From: Argonema antarcticum A004/B2 | GTDB lineage: Bacteria > Cyanobacteriota > Cyanobacteriia > Cyanobacteriales > Aerosakkonemataceae | Assembly (NCBI RefSeq): GCF_023333585.1 | Contig: NZ_JAIQZN010000073.1 | Coordinates: 1-37,076 of the forward strand | DNA length: 37,076 bases | Direction: 5' to 3' | In this document: piece by piece, positions 23,496 to 33,200 of the stretch | Numbering within the stretch: position 1 is the stretch's first letter | Layout: every line of letters begins with the position of its first letter | Made by a program: the position numbers and the translations under genes | The notes under the pieces: generated by a model | The model's input: only the letters and a program-made list of their open reading frames with translations | Database searches by the model: none | Told to the model about the DNA's origin: nothing

Positions 23496-23507
23496 GACTG
23501 CTGGTGA
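23256..23507 (+). CDS. 83-residue duplicate of the Rpn nuclease C-terminal tail
   Basis: The small frame repeats the last part of the preceding nuclease: [19 protein letters not shown] parallels LLRQTRVYQEAKEEG, and the [20 protein letters not shown] module is nearly identical. No nuclease core is present. It may be a remnant of a second nuclease copy or a free-standing tail domain competing with the parent. It starts 16 bases after the nuclease stop and overlaps the phosphodiesterase start by 14 bases. The intact frame despite divergence hints at selection, but expression is unproven. Confidence 0.5.
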   Translation: MNIKIMSMLDLIRHTKVYQEAYEEGLKEGHEQALEQAIEQGKLQSKLEMVPLLLELGLSVQEVAVRLQLDPETVREVAENDCW

Positions 23508-24507
23508 AATGATCGAAACGGCATCTCGTCCGATTATTATTGCCCACCGAGGCGCAAGTGGTTTGCGTCCTGAACATACTTTAGCTGCTTATGAATTAGC
23601 CATTGATTTGGGCGCTGATTTTATCGAACCAGACTTAGTTTCAACTAAAGATGGGGTGCTAATTGCTCGTCACGAAAATGAAATATCTGAGACTACTAAT
23701 GTAGATGAACATCCAGCATTTTTCAACCGCAAAACTACTAAAATTATTGATGGACAAACAGTAAGTGGATGGTTTGCTGAAGACTTTACTTTAGCTGAAA
23801 TTAAGACGCTACGTGCTAAAGAACGTCTGCCGTTTCGCGATCGGGCCTTTGACGGCCAATTTCCCATTCCCACCCTCCAAGAAATCATCGATTTAGCTAA
23901 GTGCAAAAGTACCCAAACAGGACGCACTATTGGTATTTACCCAGAAACAAAACACCCGACTTTTTTTGATGCCATTGGTTTATCTCTAGAAGAGCCTTTA
24001 GTCGAAATCCTTCACGCTAACGGATACAATAAAGCTGACGATCGCATTTTCATTCAGTCGTTTGAAACGGCAAATCTCAAACAGTTGGATAAAATGACAA
24101 ATTTGCCGCTGATCCAGTTACTAAGCGCTACTGGTAAACCTTATGATTTGGCGATAACGAACGATGTTCGCACTTATAAAGATATGACTTCTCCCGATGA
24201 ATTAGTCAAAATCGCTGAATATGCTGACGGAATTGGGCCGGATAAACGTATGATAGTTCCTGTGGATGAAAACGGTAAATTGTTACAACCGACATCTTTA
24301 ATTCAGGATGCTCATGCGGTGGGTTTGTTGGTGCATCCATATACGTTTCGTAATGAAGCGCAGTACTTAGCGCCAGACTACAATCACAATCCAGAAGCGG
24401 AATACGAGCAGTTTTTTAATCTCGGTGTGGATGGATTGTTTACTGATTTTCCCGCTACTGCTTTTGGCGCGTTGCAACCTAATTACAATTTCAGATTTCA
24501 GATTTAA
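23494..24507 (+). CDS. glpQ: Glycerophosphodiester phosphodiesterase (GlpQ-like)
   Basis: The enzyme cleaves glycerophosphodiesters to glycerol-3-phosphate and an alcohol, allowing phospholipid head-group and phosphate recycling. The 337-residue protein has the GDPD signature [19 protein letters not shown], the metal ligands in [20 protein letters not shown], and the TIM-barrel strand GIYPETKHP. The long insertion with FNRKTT and [14 protein letters not shown], and the overall length, place it with GlpQ rather than the shorter UgpQ. No signal peptide is seen, unlike periplasmic GlpQ, so it is probably cytosolic. The C-terminal FRFQI is encoded by the start of an AT-rich repeat. Confidence 0.88.
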   Translation: MTAGEMIETASRPIIIAHRGASGLRPEHTLAAYELAIDLGADFIEPDLVSTKDGVLIARHENEISETTNVDEHPAFFNRKTTKIIDGQTVSGWFAEDFTLAEIKTLRAKERLPFRDRAFDGQFPIPTLQEIIDLAKCKSTQTGRTIGIYPETKHPTFFDAIGLSLEEPLVEILHANGYNKADDRIFIQSFETANLKQLDKMTNLPLIQLLSATGKPYDLAITNDVRTYKDMTSPDELVKIAEYADGIGPDKRMIVPVDENGKLLQPTSLIQDAHAVGLLVHPYTFRNEAQYLAPDYNHNPEAEYEQFFNLGVDGLFTDFPATAFGALQPNYNFRFQI

Positions 24508-24525
24508 AATCTAAAATCTAAAATT
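24487..24525. terminator. AT-rich repeat hairpin between convergent genes
   Basis: TTCAGATTT units facing AAATCTAAAATCT units fold on themselves across the glpQ stop codon. It lies between the convergent phosphodiesterase and TPR genes and may end both transcripts. AGATTTT short repeats of this type recur in the window. Confidence 0.45.
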
Positions 24526-24534
24526 CTTTGATGA

Positions 24535-25521
24535 CTAATTAGGTTGCATCCGCCGCAGCTCATAAATAATCTCCTTAACTGTTTTTGCATTGGGAGATTG
24601 AATTTGCTCAAATATTTCTAAGGTTTGACGTAAATATACAAGTGCGGTCGTAAAATCTCCCTGGGTGGCTAACAATTGTCCTAACATTCCCATTGTTGTG
24701 GCTTTTCCTTCGATATCGTCGCTTTGTTCTTTGAGTTCTAGGGATTGTTGATAAAAATCGATCGCCTCCTCAATTCTACCTAACTGTTTGTATAGTTCGC
24801 CCAACTGATGCAATGTGGCGGCTTTACCTTCGATGTCGCCAATGCCTTCTTTGATTTCCAAAGATTGCTGATATAAGTCGCTTGCTGCCTCTAATTGTCC
24901 GTGATGAGCGTAAATAACGGCTAGACAGTGCAATGTGGCGCTTTTACCCTGGAGATCGTTGACGCTTTCTTTGAGGGATAGGGACTCCTGAAATAGCGCG
25001 ATCGCATTTTTAACTTCTCCCTGATTTGCTTTGAGAATCGCCAGCTGGTGCAGCGTCGCCGCCTTACCCTGGATATCGTTTATACTTTCTTTTAGCCGAA
25101 TTGACTGCTGACAAAGGGCGATCGCATCTTTAACTTGTCCCTGATTGGCTTTAATCATTGCTAGCGAATGCAGAGTTTGCGCCTGCGTCTCCTCATCGCC
25201 AATGCTTTTTGCCAGTTTGAGCGATCGCTCGAACAAACGGATGGCATCCTTAAAATGTCCCTGATTGGCTTTCAGGGTCGCCACCTGATATAATATTGTG
25301 GCTATACCCTCTGTGTCGCCGATCCGCTCGTAGATTTTCTGACATTGCTCGTAGAGAGCGATCGCTTCATCGATTTTTCCCTGATTGGCTTTGAGAAGCG
25401 CCAGCTGGTGCAATTTCTCTGCCTTACCCTCAGCATCATTTCTGCGTTCATCGACTTCTAGCGCTTGCTGTAAGAGCGCGATCGCTTGTTCGATTTGTTT
25501 TTCTTGGGTTTGCTTAACCAT
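24535..25521 (-). CDS. Tetratricopeptide repeat protein
   Basis: The 328-residue protein is made of about seven 40-residue TPR units of the kinesin-light-chain-like type, each with the pattern GKAATLHQLA, LKANQG, AIALFQQSL and a GD/ND turn. The 120-base units are also similar at DNA level, pointing to expansion by duplication. It has no signal peptide, enzyme domain or membrane segment. Such proteins act as scaffolds for partners; none can be named from context. It is transcribed alone, convergent with glpQ. Confidence 0.88.
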   Translation of the reverse strand: MVKQTQEKQIEQAIALLQQALEVDERRNDAEGKAEKLHQLALLKANQGKIDEAIALYEQCQKIYERIGDTEGIATILYQVATLKANQGHFKDAIRLFERSLKLAKSIGDEETQAQTLHSLAMIKANQGQVKDAIALCQQSIRLKESINDIQGKAATLHQLAILKANQGEVKNAIALFQESLSLKESVNDLQGKSATLHCLAVIYAHHGQLEAASDLYQQSLEIKEGIGDIEGKAATLHQLGELYKQLGRIEEAIDFYQQSLELKEQSDDIEGKATTMGMLGQLLATQGDFTTALVYLRQTLEIFEQIQSPNAKTVKEIIYELRRMQPN

Positions 25522-25695
25522 GCTTGCTGGTTCTTTTCTTTGAGTTGTCAGTATTTGTGTTTCAATACTGTCCTAACATATCTTAACTGCTATATATAAC
25601 AACTATGTGTATATTGTGTTGATATCATGCGTCATTAGTCATTAGCCTCAGTCCTGATATAGATATTTTGCACAAGCGACACTGAAGATATTTTT

Positions 25696-25798
25696 GGCTC
25701 TTCCGTACTTACTATTGAGTAGAGGGGGAGAGGGGGAGAGGAGAAAAGAAATAAAAATGTTCTTAGGTGAACAAAAGCATAGCAACTCCGAAAGAGCC
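25696..25798. repeat. Possible 103-bp MITE-like element upstream of msrA
   Basis: Imperfect inverted ends of about 22 bases face each other: GGCTCTTCCGTACTTACTAT on the left and, on the minus strand, GGCTCTTTCGGAGTTGCTAT on the right. They enclose AGGGGGAG repeats. The ends remind me of ISL3-type termini. No target duplication is seen. The surrounding gap 25522-25876 holds no other supported gene; longer in-frame starts before msrA run through this element and are not credible. Confidence 0.4.
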
Positions 25799-25876
25799 AC
25801 AAAGTGCGATCGCCTGCCTAGAAGCGTTATATTAAATAATGTAACGTACTTCTATCAAAAATCAGAGTCAAAAATA

Positions 25877-26539
25877 ATGGGACTATTCGGAATTGGCAAA
25901 AAGGCTACTTTACCCACACCAGAACAAGCTTTGCCGGGACGCGCAGAAACCATGCCAGTCCCCTCCAAACACTATGTTAACGCCAACCCGCTGAAACCGC
26001 CCTTTCCCGATGGAATGGAAACCGCAATGTTTGGGATGGGTTGTTTCTGGGGTGCAGAACGCAAATTCTGGCAGTTGGAGGGAGTTTACACCACCGCAGT
26101 GGGTTATGCGGCGGGGGTGACACCCAACCCCACTTACCAAGAGGTATGTTCGGGAATGACTGGTCATAATGAAGTCGTTCTCGTTGTTTTTGACCCGAAA
26201 GTTATCAGTTACGAACAACTTTTGAAAGCCTTCTGGGAAAGTCACAATCCTACCCAAGGAATGCGTCAGGGTAATGACGCTGGCACTCAGTATCGTTCGG
26301 GTATTTATGTTTACTCCCAGAACCAGAAAAAATTAGCTGAAGCATCGCGAGACGCATATCAGCAAGCGCTCAAAGCATCAAATTACGGTGAGATTACCAC
26401 TGAGATAATTGATGCGCCTGAGTTTTATTACGCCGAAGGTTACCATCAGCAATATCTGGCGAAAAATCCGGGTGGGTATTGCGGTTTAGGCGGTACAAAA
26501 GTTTGTTTTCCCGGTATGGCTGAATCATCGGTGAAGTAG
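25877..26539 (+). CDS. msrA: Peptide methionine sulfoxide reductase A
   Basis: MsrA reduces methionine-S-sulfoxide in damaged proteins using thioredoxin. The 221-residue product has the active-site [13 protein letters not shown] (nucleophile C56), then [18 protein letters not shown] and a C-terminal resolving-Cys region [15 protein letters not shown]. The ATG at 25877 (MGLFGIGKK) gives the family's usual cyanobacterial N-terminal extension without a targeting peptide. The reading frame is open further upstream to 25694, but that stretch is repeat sequence. It is monocistronic and followed by a long hairpin. Confidence 0.94.
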   Translation: MGLFGIGKKATLPTPEQALPGRAETMPVPSKHYVNANPLKPPFPDGMETAMFGMGCFWGAERKFWQLEGVYTTAVGYAAGVTPNPTYQEVCSGMTGHNEVVLVVFDPKVISYEQLLKAFWESHNPTQGMRQGNDAGTQYRSGIYVYSQNQKKLAEASRDAYQQALKASNYGEITTEIIDAPEFYYAEGYHQQYLAKNPGGYCGLGGTKVCFPGMAESSVK

Positions 26540-26543
26540 TCAA

Positions 26544-26587
26544 AGGTATGTTGTTGCGCTTTTGCGCTAAAGCGCAACAACGTACCT
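26544..26587 (+). terminator. 17-bp hairpin after msrA
   Basis: AGGTATGTTGTTGCGCT pairs with AGCGCAACAACGTACCT over 17 positions with one T-G wobble and a ten-base loop. It starts five bases after the msrA stop. No T-tract follows, so it may be a repeat that stabilises the 3' end instead of a classical terminator. Confidence 0.5.
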
Positions 26588-26614
26588 AAAGAATTATGTC
26601 AGTAGATAATTGTA

Positions 26615-26642
26615 GGTTGGGTTTCGTTACCTCAACCCAACC
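26615..26642. repeat. GGTTGGGTT palindromic interspersed repeat
   Basis: GGTTGGGTT and AACCCAACC flank a ten-base loop containing TCGTTACCTC. This GGTTGGGTTTCGTT motif is a common interspersed repeat in cyanobacteria and accounts for the short frame starting at 26596. Confidence 0.65.
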
Positions 26643-27180
26643 ATGCTTTTATAAGCCTTATTATAAAAGTGCGATCGCAAGTTTCAATAAAATGGGTTCA
26701 ATCAACCGTATTTCTATAACTTCAACAGTAAGAAGTATTACCGCTCATAAAGGAAAGCTGCCAGACTCCTACTGTTAGATAAATACCCCAAATAAATATT
26801 CCCAAAAATGTTAAAATTTTTAACGTAGAAATTGCGGAATCTATGACCCCAAAATTTAATTTGCTTTTAATTTTCCTCTGAAACCTCCTGCCATTCCCCA
26901 AACTCCTGTTGGCAAAGACAGTAGTAATACCAGTAAGGCGATAAGCGAATATCGCTTTAGCTCCATCTACAAGTAAGCTGCTATTCAACTGGATGCAATA
27001 TATACTTTAGCAATTTTCTAAAGATCCGTGCGATCGCGCTTGTTAAATTTTCTTACTTTGAGCCATTTCTCTTTAACGAAACGTAATCAACCAAAATGAT
27101 ATCAGAGGAGAGTAATCGAGATAGAATACAGCCGATAAAACTTTCGCTCTCACAACGCGCTTTGTAGCGCAGGGAACATA
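26643..27180. other. Gene-free region before the M23 peptidase
   Basis: I see no supported gene, RNA or strong repeat in these 538 bases. An 88-codon minus-strand frame at 26722-26988 has one hydrophobic stretch but no recognised family and no clear ribosome binding site. The promoter of the peptidase should lie toward the right end. Confidence 0.4.
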
Positions 27181-27846
27181 ATGCGTCATTTGATTTGGTT
27201 GTTGAGCCGTGAACCCAAACACCAAAAATTGAAGCCGTCAAAGAAAACTGGCAAGCGCCTAGTCCGTTTTGGAACTACTCTATTTTTTGTAGTCTTGGGT
27301 TTAGTAACATTTCTCGCATTGGGATTTCAAGCAGAAAAAGCTAAAGCAATGGAAATTGCAGATAGTATAATGCGATCGAATTTGCGAGACACTTCTTTCC
27401 CCGTCGAAAACTTTCAACGCTATTCCTCCGCTTACGGTTATAGATTAAATCCAGATGGTTCTGCCGGTTGGGGATTTCATCGCGGTATAGATATCGCAGC
27501 TCCAGCAGGTAGCTACATCCGCAGTTGGTCAAACGGTGAAGTTGTGGAAGTTGCGAACGATCGCCTTTGTGGAACTAAAGTTGTAGTTAAATCAGGCTCC
27601 TGGCAACATATTTATTGTCACCTCAAAGGGCGTGCCGCCAGTTCACCCCAGGGACGTTACCTCAACGATCCCGAAAGTGGCCTCCAAATATGGGAAGGAC
27701 AGCAAATCAGCGCCGGTAACCGCATTGGTCGAGTCGGAACAACCGGCAGAACCACCGGCCCTCACCTGCACTGGGGATTGAAGTACTATAACACCTATGT
27801 CGATCCCGGCTTAGTTCTCCAGGCAATGTATCGGCAACAAAACTAG
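27181..27846 (+). CDS. M23 family peptidase (LytM-like), membrane-anchored
   Basis: The 221-residue protein has a basic N-terminus and one membrane anchor (about 31-49), so the C-terminal domain faces the periplasm. The LytM/M23 zinc-peptidase signature is complete: H100 and D104 in FHRGIDIAAP, H147 in IYCHLKG and H195/H197 in GPHLHWGL. Such enzymes cleave peptidoglycan peptide cross-links during growth or division, or act as activators of amidases. No LysM or SH3 domain is present. It is monocistronic and convergent with ftsH across a nested palindrome. Confidence 0.9.
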   Translation: MRHLIWLLSREPKHQKLKPSKKTGKRLVRFGTTLFFVVLGLVTFLALGFQAEKAKAMEIADSIMRSNLRDTSFPVENFQRYSSAYGYRLNPDGSAGWGFHRGIDIAAPAGSYIRSWSNGEVVEVANDRLCGTKVVVKSGSWQHIYCHLKGRAASSPQGRYLNDPESGLQIWEGQQISAGNRIGRVGTTGRTTGPHLHWGLKYYNTYVDPGLVLQAMYRQQN

Positions 27847-27857
27847 GGCCGCTACGC

Positions 27858-28039
27858 GGAAGTCAAAAGTCAAAAGTCAAAAGTCAAAAATCCTTTGAAT
27901 TAGGACTTACGCAACTGGCACATTATGGTAGGGTGCGTCAGAAACTGAAATCCTGATTCTAGCGATCTATAATTTCGTCTGACGCACCCTACAAGCCTCT
28001 TTTTTTCTTTTGACTTTTGACTTTTGACTTTTGACTTCC
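27858..28039. terminator. Nested palindrome between convergent M23 and ftsH genes
   Basis: Outer arms of 32 bases (27858-27889 and 28008-28039) are perfect complements, each with four AGTCAAA/TTTGACT heptamers. Inside, GTAGGGTGCGTCAGA (27928-27942) and TCTGACGCACCCTAC (27978-27992) form a second perfect 15-bp stem. A run of seven T precedes the right outer arm. The structure fills the whole gap and probably ends both transcripts. Confidence 0.7.
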
Positions 28040-29914
28040 CTATTGCTGGGGCAGCGGAATATATTCAGCAACAATTTTACGGAATTGCTCGCCGTCGATC
28101 GTTTCTTGGTCGATCAACAAATCCACCAAGCGATCGATCAAAGTGCGATTTTCCCGAATTATCCGTTTTGCTTGGACGTAGCAATGGTCAACAATCGATC
28201 GCACCTGAGCATCAATACGAGCTGCTATTGCTTCCGAATACTCCGATCGGGCCGTAAAGTCGCGGCCCAAAAACACCTCATTATTTTGACTTTCCAGAGA
28301 CATCGGCCCCAAATCCGACATCCCGAAGCGAGTCACCATCTGCCGAGCTCGCGAAGTCACCACCGCCAGATCGTTCCCCGCTCCAGTAGTGATTTCCGTC
28401 TCACCAAAAATCACCTCCTCAGCCGCTCGACCGCCCAAAGTGGCCGTGATGTCAGCTAGCAGCTGAGACTTTGACTCCAAACCCAACTCCTCAGCGGGGC
28501 TAAACCAAGTTAAACCCAGGGCTCGTCCGCGAGGCAGAATAGTGACTTTCTCCAAAAGATCGTGCTGGGGAAGCAGAGTCCCCACCACCGCGTGACCGAC
28601 TTCGTGATATGCAATCAAGCGTTTCTTGCTGCTGTCTACCAGGGGCGTCCGTTCCATCCCAGCAACAACCCGGTCAACCGCGTCGTTGATTTCCAGGATA
28701 GTAATAGCTTCTTTACGCCGACGAGCGGTGAGAATTGCCGCTTCGTTGAGCAAATTAGCCAAATCAGCACCAGTAAATCCAGGAGTACGGCGGGCAACAG
28801 CTTCCAGAGAAACTTCCGGGGCGATTTTCTTGTTGCGGGCATGAACCTTCAAAATTTCCAAACGCCCTTTAAGATCGGGAGAATCGACAATCACTTGGCG
28901 ATCGAATCTTCCCGGACGCAATAAAGCCGAATCGAGAACATCGGGACGGTTAGTAGCAGCGATGATAATAATACCGTTGTTGCCTTCAAAGCCGTCCATT
29001 TCCGTCAGCAGCTGATTGAGAGTCTGTTCTCTTTCGTCATTACCGCCGCCGATGCCCGTACCCCGCTGACGCCCAACAGCGTCAATTTCATCAATAAATA
29101 CCAGACAAGGAGCGTTTTCTTTCGCTTTTTTGAACAAGTCGCGCACGCGCGAAGCACCCACTCCCACGAACATCTCCACAAATTCGGAACCGGAAATGCT
29201 GAAGAAAGGAACACCTGCTTCACCGGCAATAGCTTTGGCTAGCATAGTTTTGCCAGTTCCCGGAGCGCCAATCAGCAGCACTCCTTTGGGAATGCGAGCG
29301 CCAATAGCGCTGAAACGTTCCGACTGTTTGAGGAAAGTGACGACTTCAGCGAGTTCTTCTTTAGCTTCTTCGATCCCAGCAACATCGTCGAATTTGATGC
29401 CGGTTTTGGCTTCCATCTGAAAGCGGGCGCGAGATTTGCCAAAGCTCATCGCTTGGTTGGACGCATTGGCAGATCTCCGCAAAATCATTAGCAATCCTGA
29501 GATTACCAGCATTACCAAGAGTAGATTGACCACAAACCCCAAAGCAGCCGTGCGATCGGCAGATGCCTGTTCTGCAAAGTCAATTCGCTTCGATCGCAGT
29601 TTGCTAATTAGCTCCGGGTTTTTGGCAAATAGATTCACCTGTACCAGAGACGTGCCCTGCTTTTTATCCTTTAAAGTAACTTTGGCAACATTTTGGGTTG
29701 GGTCAATTTCAACTTTCGTGACTTCGCCACTATCTATCTTCTTGAGCAAATCGGTATAAGTCAGGGATGGTTGCTGCTGAGCAGAAGCCGGGAGTGGGGT
29801 ACTTCCTAGCAAAACACCCTGCAAAATCAACCAACTAGCCGTCAGAGCAAAAGTTCCTGCCAAACCTCTCTTAGGTGCTTGCCCGATCCATTTTTGGATT
29901 GAGGAATTTTTCAT
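28040..29914 (-). CDS. ftsH: ATP-dependent zinc metalloprotease FtsH
   Basis: FtsH is a hexameric membrane AAA+ protease; in cyanobacteria it degrades damaged D1 in photosystem II repair and regulatory proteins. The 624-residue product has two membrane segments (about 22-46 and 124-145) around a small extracytoplasmic domain, then the AAA+ module: Walker A GAPGTGKT (216-223), Walker B LVFIDEID near 271-278, and the second region of homology with [20 protein letters not shown]. The zinc-protease motif HEVGH is at 437-441 and the third ligand region is [11 protein letters not shown]. All catalytic residues are intact. I cannot say which of the four cyanobacterial FtsH types it is. Confidence 0.96.
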   Translation of the reverse strand: MKNSSIQKWIGQAPKRGLAGTFALTASWLILQGVLLGSTPLPASAQQQPSLTYTDLLKKIDSGEVTKVEIDPTQNVAKVTLKDKKQGTSLVQVNLFAKNPELISKLRSKRIDFAEQASADRTAALGFVVNLLLVMLVISGLLMILRRSANASNQAMSFGKSRARFQMEAKTGIKFDDVAGIEEAKEELAEVVTFLKQSERFSAIGARIPKGVLLIGAPGTGKTMLAKAIAGEAGVPFFSISGSEFVEMFVGVGASRVRDLFKKAKENAPCLVFIDEIDAVGRQRGTGIGGGNDEREQTLNQLLTEMDGFEGNNGIIIIAATNRPDVLDSALLRPGRFDRQVIVDSPDLKGRLEILKVHARNKKIAPEVSLEAVARRTPGFTGADLANLLNEAAILTARRRKEAITILEINDAVDRVVAGMERTPLVDSSKKRLIAYHEVGHAVVGTLLPQHDLLEKVTILPRGRALGLTWFSPAEELGLESKSQLLADITATLGGRAAEEVIFGETEITTGAGNDLAVVTSRARQMVTRFGMSDLGPMSLESQNNEVFLGRDFTARSEYSEAIAARIDAQVRSIVDHCYVQAKRIIRENRTLIDRLVDLLIDQETIDGEQFRKIVAEYIPLPQQ

Positions 29915-30231
29915 AATGCGATCGCCCTTTTCCTGCTGCTATTACCCGCCTTAGCGTTGGGGATGTGAGAAAATATGCCCCCAAATCCAGTGTAACGAAG
30001 GAGAGGCACTCTCAGCGTATGGGGCATGACCCATAGGGCATGGGGCATAAGACAACGGGAATCTCCCTTGCCTTCCCAGTCAACAATTTTTGTTCAAATT
30101 CCAAAAGAGTTTCAAGCGCCTTGTCAAACCCTTAACCCAGGGATTATCTTAAAATTAAACAATACTTTATTTATCCACATTGCATCTACCTTCAGAATTA
30201 TTTAACCTAATTTAAACCAGAGAAATTAAAT
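29915..30231. other. Intergenic region between divergent ftsH and the kinase-cyclase
   Basis: The region holds both promoters and a GGGGCAT/CCCAT short repeat at about 30019-30050. I see no gene. Confidence 0.4.
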
Positions 30232-33200
30232 ATGCTTAACATTCCCGGCGTTTCCGTTCAAGCCCAAATCTATGAAAGTGCCAACTCCCTAGTTTATCGA
30301 GCAATCCGAGAGCAAGATAACGAACCCATCATCCTCAAAGTTCTCAAAGAAGATTATCCCACGCCGCAAGAACTCACTCGTTACCGCACTGAATACCGCA
30401 TTACCCAAGAGCTGAAAGAGGCGGGAGTCGTGCGGGTTTATGACTTGCAAAAATACCAAAACACCCTTGTGATGTTTGTGGAGGACTTTGGCGGCGAATC
30501 CGTGAAAATTTGGATGCAGCAGCGCCAGTTTAGTCTCAAGGAATTTCTACAAATTGCGATCGCCACCACTGAAATTTTAGGGCAAATTCACCGCGCCAAC
30601 GTCATCCACAAAGATATTAACCCCTCAAATATTGTTTACCAGCCAGAAACGGAACAATTAAAAATTATTGATTTTGGCATTTCCACTCAGCTAAGCCGAG
30701 AGACACCGATACTGACAAACCCCGGCGTTTTAGAAGGAACTCTCGCTTACATATCGCCGGAACAAACTGGCAGGATGAATCGCACTCTCGATTACCGGAC
30801 TGATTTTTACTCCCTCGGTATCACCCTTTACGAATTGCTAACAGGAAAACTACCTTTTGAGACAGAAGATGCTTTAGAACTGGTTCACTGCCACATTGCC
30901 AAACAACCAATTCCTGCCCACGAAATAGAGCCACAAATTCCCGTAATTGTGTCTCTAATTGTCAGTAAATTGATGGCGAAGAATGCCGAAAACCGCTATC
31001 AAACAGCCTGGGGAATCAAGCAGGATTTAGAAATGTGTCTGGTTCAATTACAAGAAACCGATAGCATAGAAGAATTTGCCTTGGCAACGCGGGATATTAC
31101 AGACCGTTTCCTGATTCCCGAAAAGTTATACGGGAGAGAAACTGAAGTTGATAATCTATTAGCAGCCTTTGAACGAGTCAGTACAGGTAGCGCTGAAATG
31201 ATTCTGGTAGCTGGCTTTTCTGGGATTGGTAAAACCGCAGTAGTGAACGAAGTCCACAAGCCGATAGCCCGACAGCGTGGCTATTTTATTAAAGGCAAAT
31301 ACGACCAATTCCAACGCAATATTCCCTTCAGTGCATTTGTGCAAGCATTTCGGGAATTGATGGGGCAATTATTGTCAGAATCCGATGCTCAATTACAAAC
31401 ATGGAAAACTCTGATTCTCACAGCAGTAGGCGAGAGTGGGCAAGTGTTGATTGAGGTAATTCCTGAATTAGAACGCATCATTGGCGCTCAACCGATCGTA
31501 CTAGAACTTTCAGGGAGTGCAGCACAAAATCGCTTTAATCTGCTGATGCAAAAGTTTGTGCAAGTATTTACTACTGCCGAACATCCCTTAGTGATGTTTT
31601 TGGACGATTTGCAGTGGGCAGATTCGGCATCGCTGAAATTGCTACAAGTGTTAATGCAGGATACGGGGCATCTATTGGTGTTGGGTGCTTATCGGGATAA
31701 TGAGGTATCTCCTACTCATCCATTTATGTTGACAGTAGATGAGATTATTAAGTCTGGGGCAGTGGTGAATACGATTACGTTGCAACCGTTAAGTTTAGCA
31801 GATATGAATCAGTTGGTAGCAGATACGCTGATTTGTGATTTATCCTCTTCTCAACCCTTGACAGAATTGGTTTATCAAAAAACCAAAGGTAATCCCTTTT
31901 TCTCGACTCAATTCCTTAAGTCGTTATATGAAGATGGTCAAATTAGCTTTGACTGGGATGTACGGCATTGGCAGTGCGATATTAATCGAGTTACATTTGC
32001 CGATGCCTCGGATGTGGTGGAGTTTATGGCGGCGCAATTACAGAAGTTGCCCAAAGAAACTCAGGAGGTTCTCAAACTGGCGGCTTGTATTGGGGCGCAG
32101 TTTGATTTAGAGACATTGGCAGTAGTCAGTGAAGAATTACCAGAACAAACGGCATCAGCATTGTGGAAAGCTTTGCAAGAAGGACTTATTTTACCCATTA
32201 CAGAGGGCTATAAGTTTATTCAAATAGATGCTCAATTGCCTACTAATTATGTTGCCAATCCAATTTATAAGTTCCTGCACGATCGCGTCCAGCAAGCAGC
32301 TTATTCCCTAATACCCGAAAACCAAAAACAAGCCACTCATCTCAAAATTGGACAGTTACTCCTACACAAATATTCTGACATAGAAAGAGAGGAAAAACTA
32401 TTTGATATTGTCGGGCATTTGAATCAAGGAATTGAGTTAATCAATCAATTAAGCGAACGCGAAGCCTTAGCCCAACTCAACTTAGAAGCGGGAGGTAAGG
32501 CAAGAAGTTCTACCGCATACTCTGCGGCAAATATCTATCTGCAAACAGGGATTGAGCTACTAGCAGCCAACTGCTGGCAAAGTCAGTATGAATTGACCCT
32601 GCATCTCTATATTGCTGCTACCGAAGCCGCCTATTTGAATGCTGACTTTGAGGGTATGGAACAGATGGCAACACAGGTATTGCAGAATGCTCAGACAATT
32701 TTAGACAAAATCAAAATTTACGAAATTTTAATCGCCGCCCAGACAGCCCAAGGCAAGATGTTGGAGGCGATCGCAGTGGGTAGAGATGTATTGGGGCAAT
32801 TAGGGGTTGAACTCCCCGCCACACCTGACGAAGCCAAAATTAGCCAAGCGCTACAAACCGTCAATAGCCGGCTTCAGGGAAGAAAAGTTGGGGAATTGAT
32901 TGACCTGCCAGTGATGACTAATCTCCAAACTCAGGCAGCTATGCAACTGCTAGGAATGTTGGTTTCAACCATTTTTCAAGCAATGCCAACTTTGCTGCCC
33001 CTACTTAGCTCTACGATGGTGAGTTTATCGCTCCAATTTGGGAATGCACCTGCATCGACGGTGGGATATGCAATTCATGGTATGGTGCTGTGTGCATTTT
33101 TGGGAGAGGCGAAAACGGGCTATGACTTTGGGAAATTGGCACTGAACTTACTGGAGCGGTTCAATGTGCGGGAATTCAAGTCTACAATTCGGGCTCTGTT

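Noticed and set aside
25694-25876. 61-residue N-terminal extension of MsrA
   Set aside because: The extension is encoded by AGGGGGAG repeats and a MITE-like element; the MGLFGIGKK start is typical of the family.
26596-26778. 60-codon plus-strand frame after msrA
   Set aside because: Its first third is the GGTTGGGTT interspersed repeat and the rest shows no family resemblance.
26722-26988. 88-codon minus-strand frame with a hydrophobic stretch
   Set aside because: No recognised family, no clear ribosome binding site, low-complexity AT-rich DNA, and it lies in a gap that otherwise shows no coding signal.
29130-29420. 96-codon plus-strand frame opposite ftsH
   Set aside because: Antisense to the conserved AAA+ core; no independent evidence.
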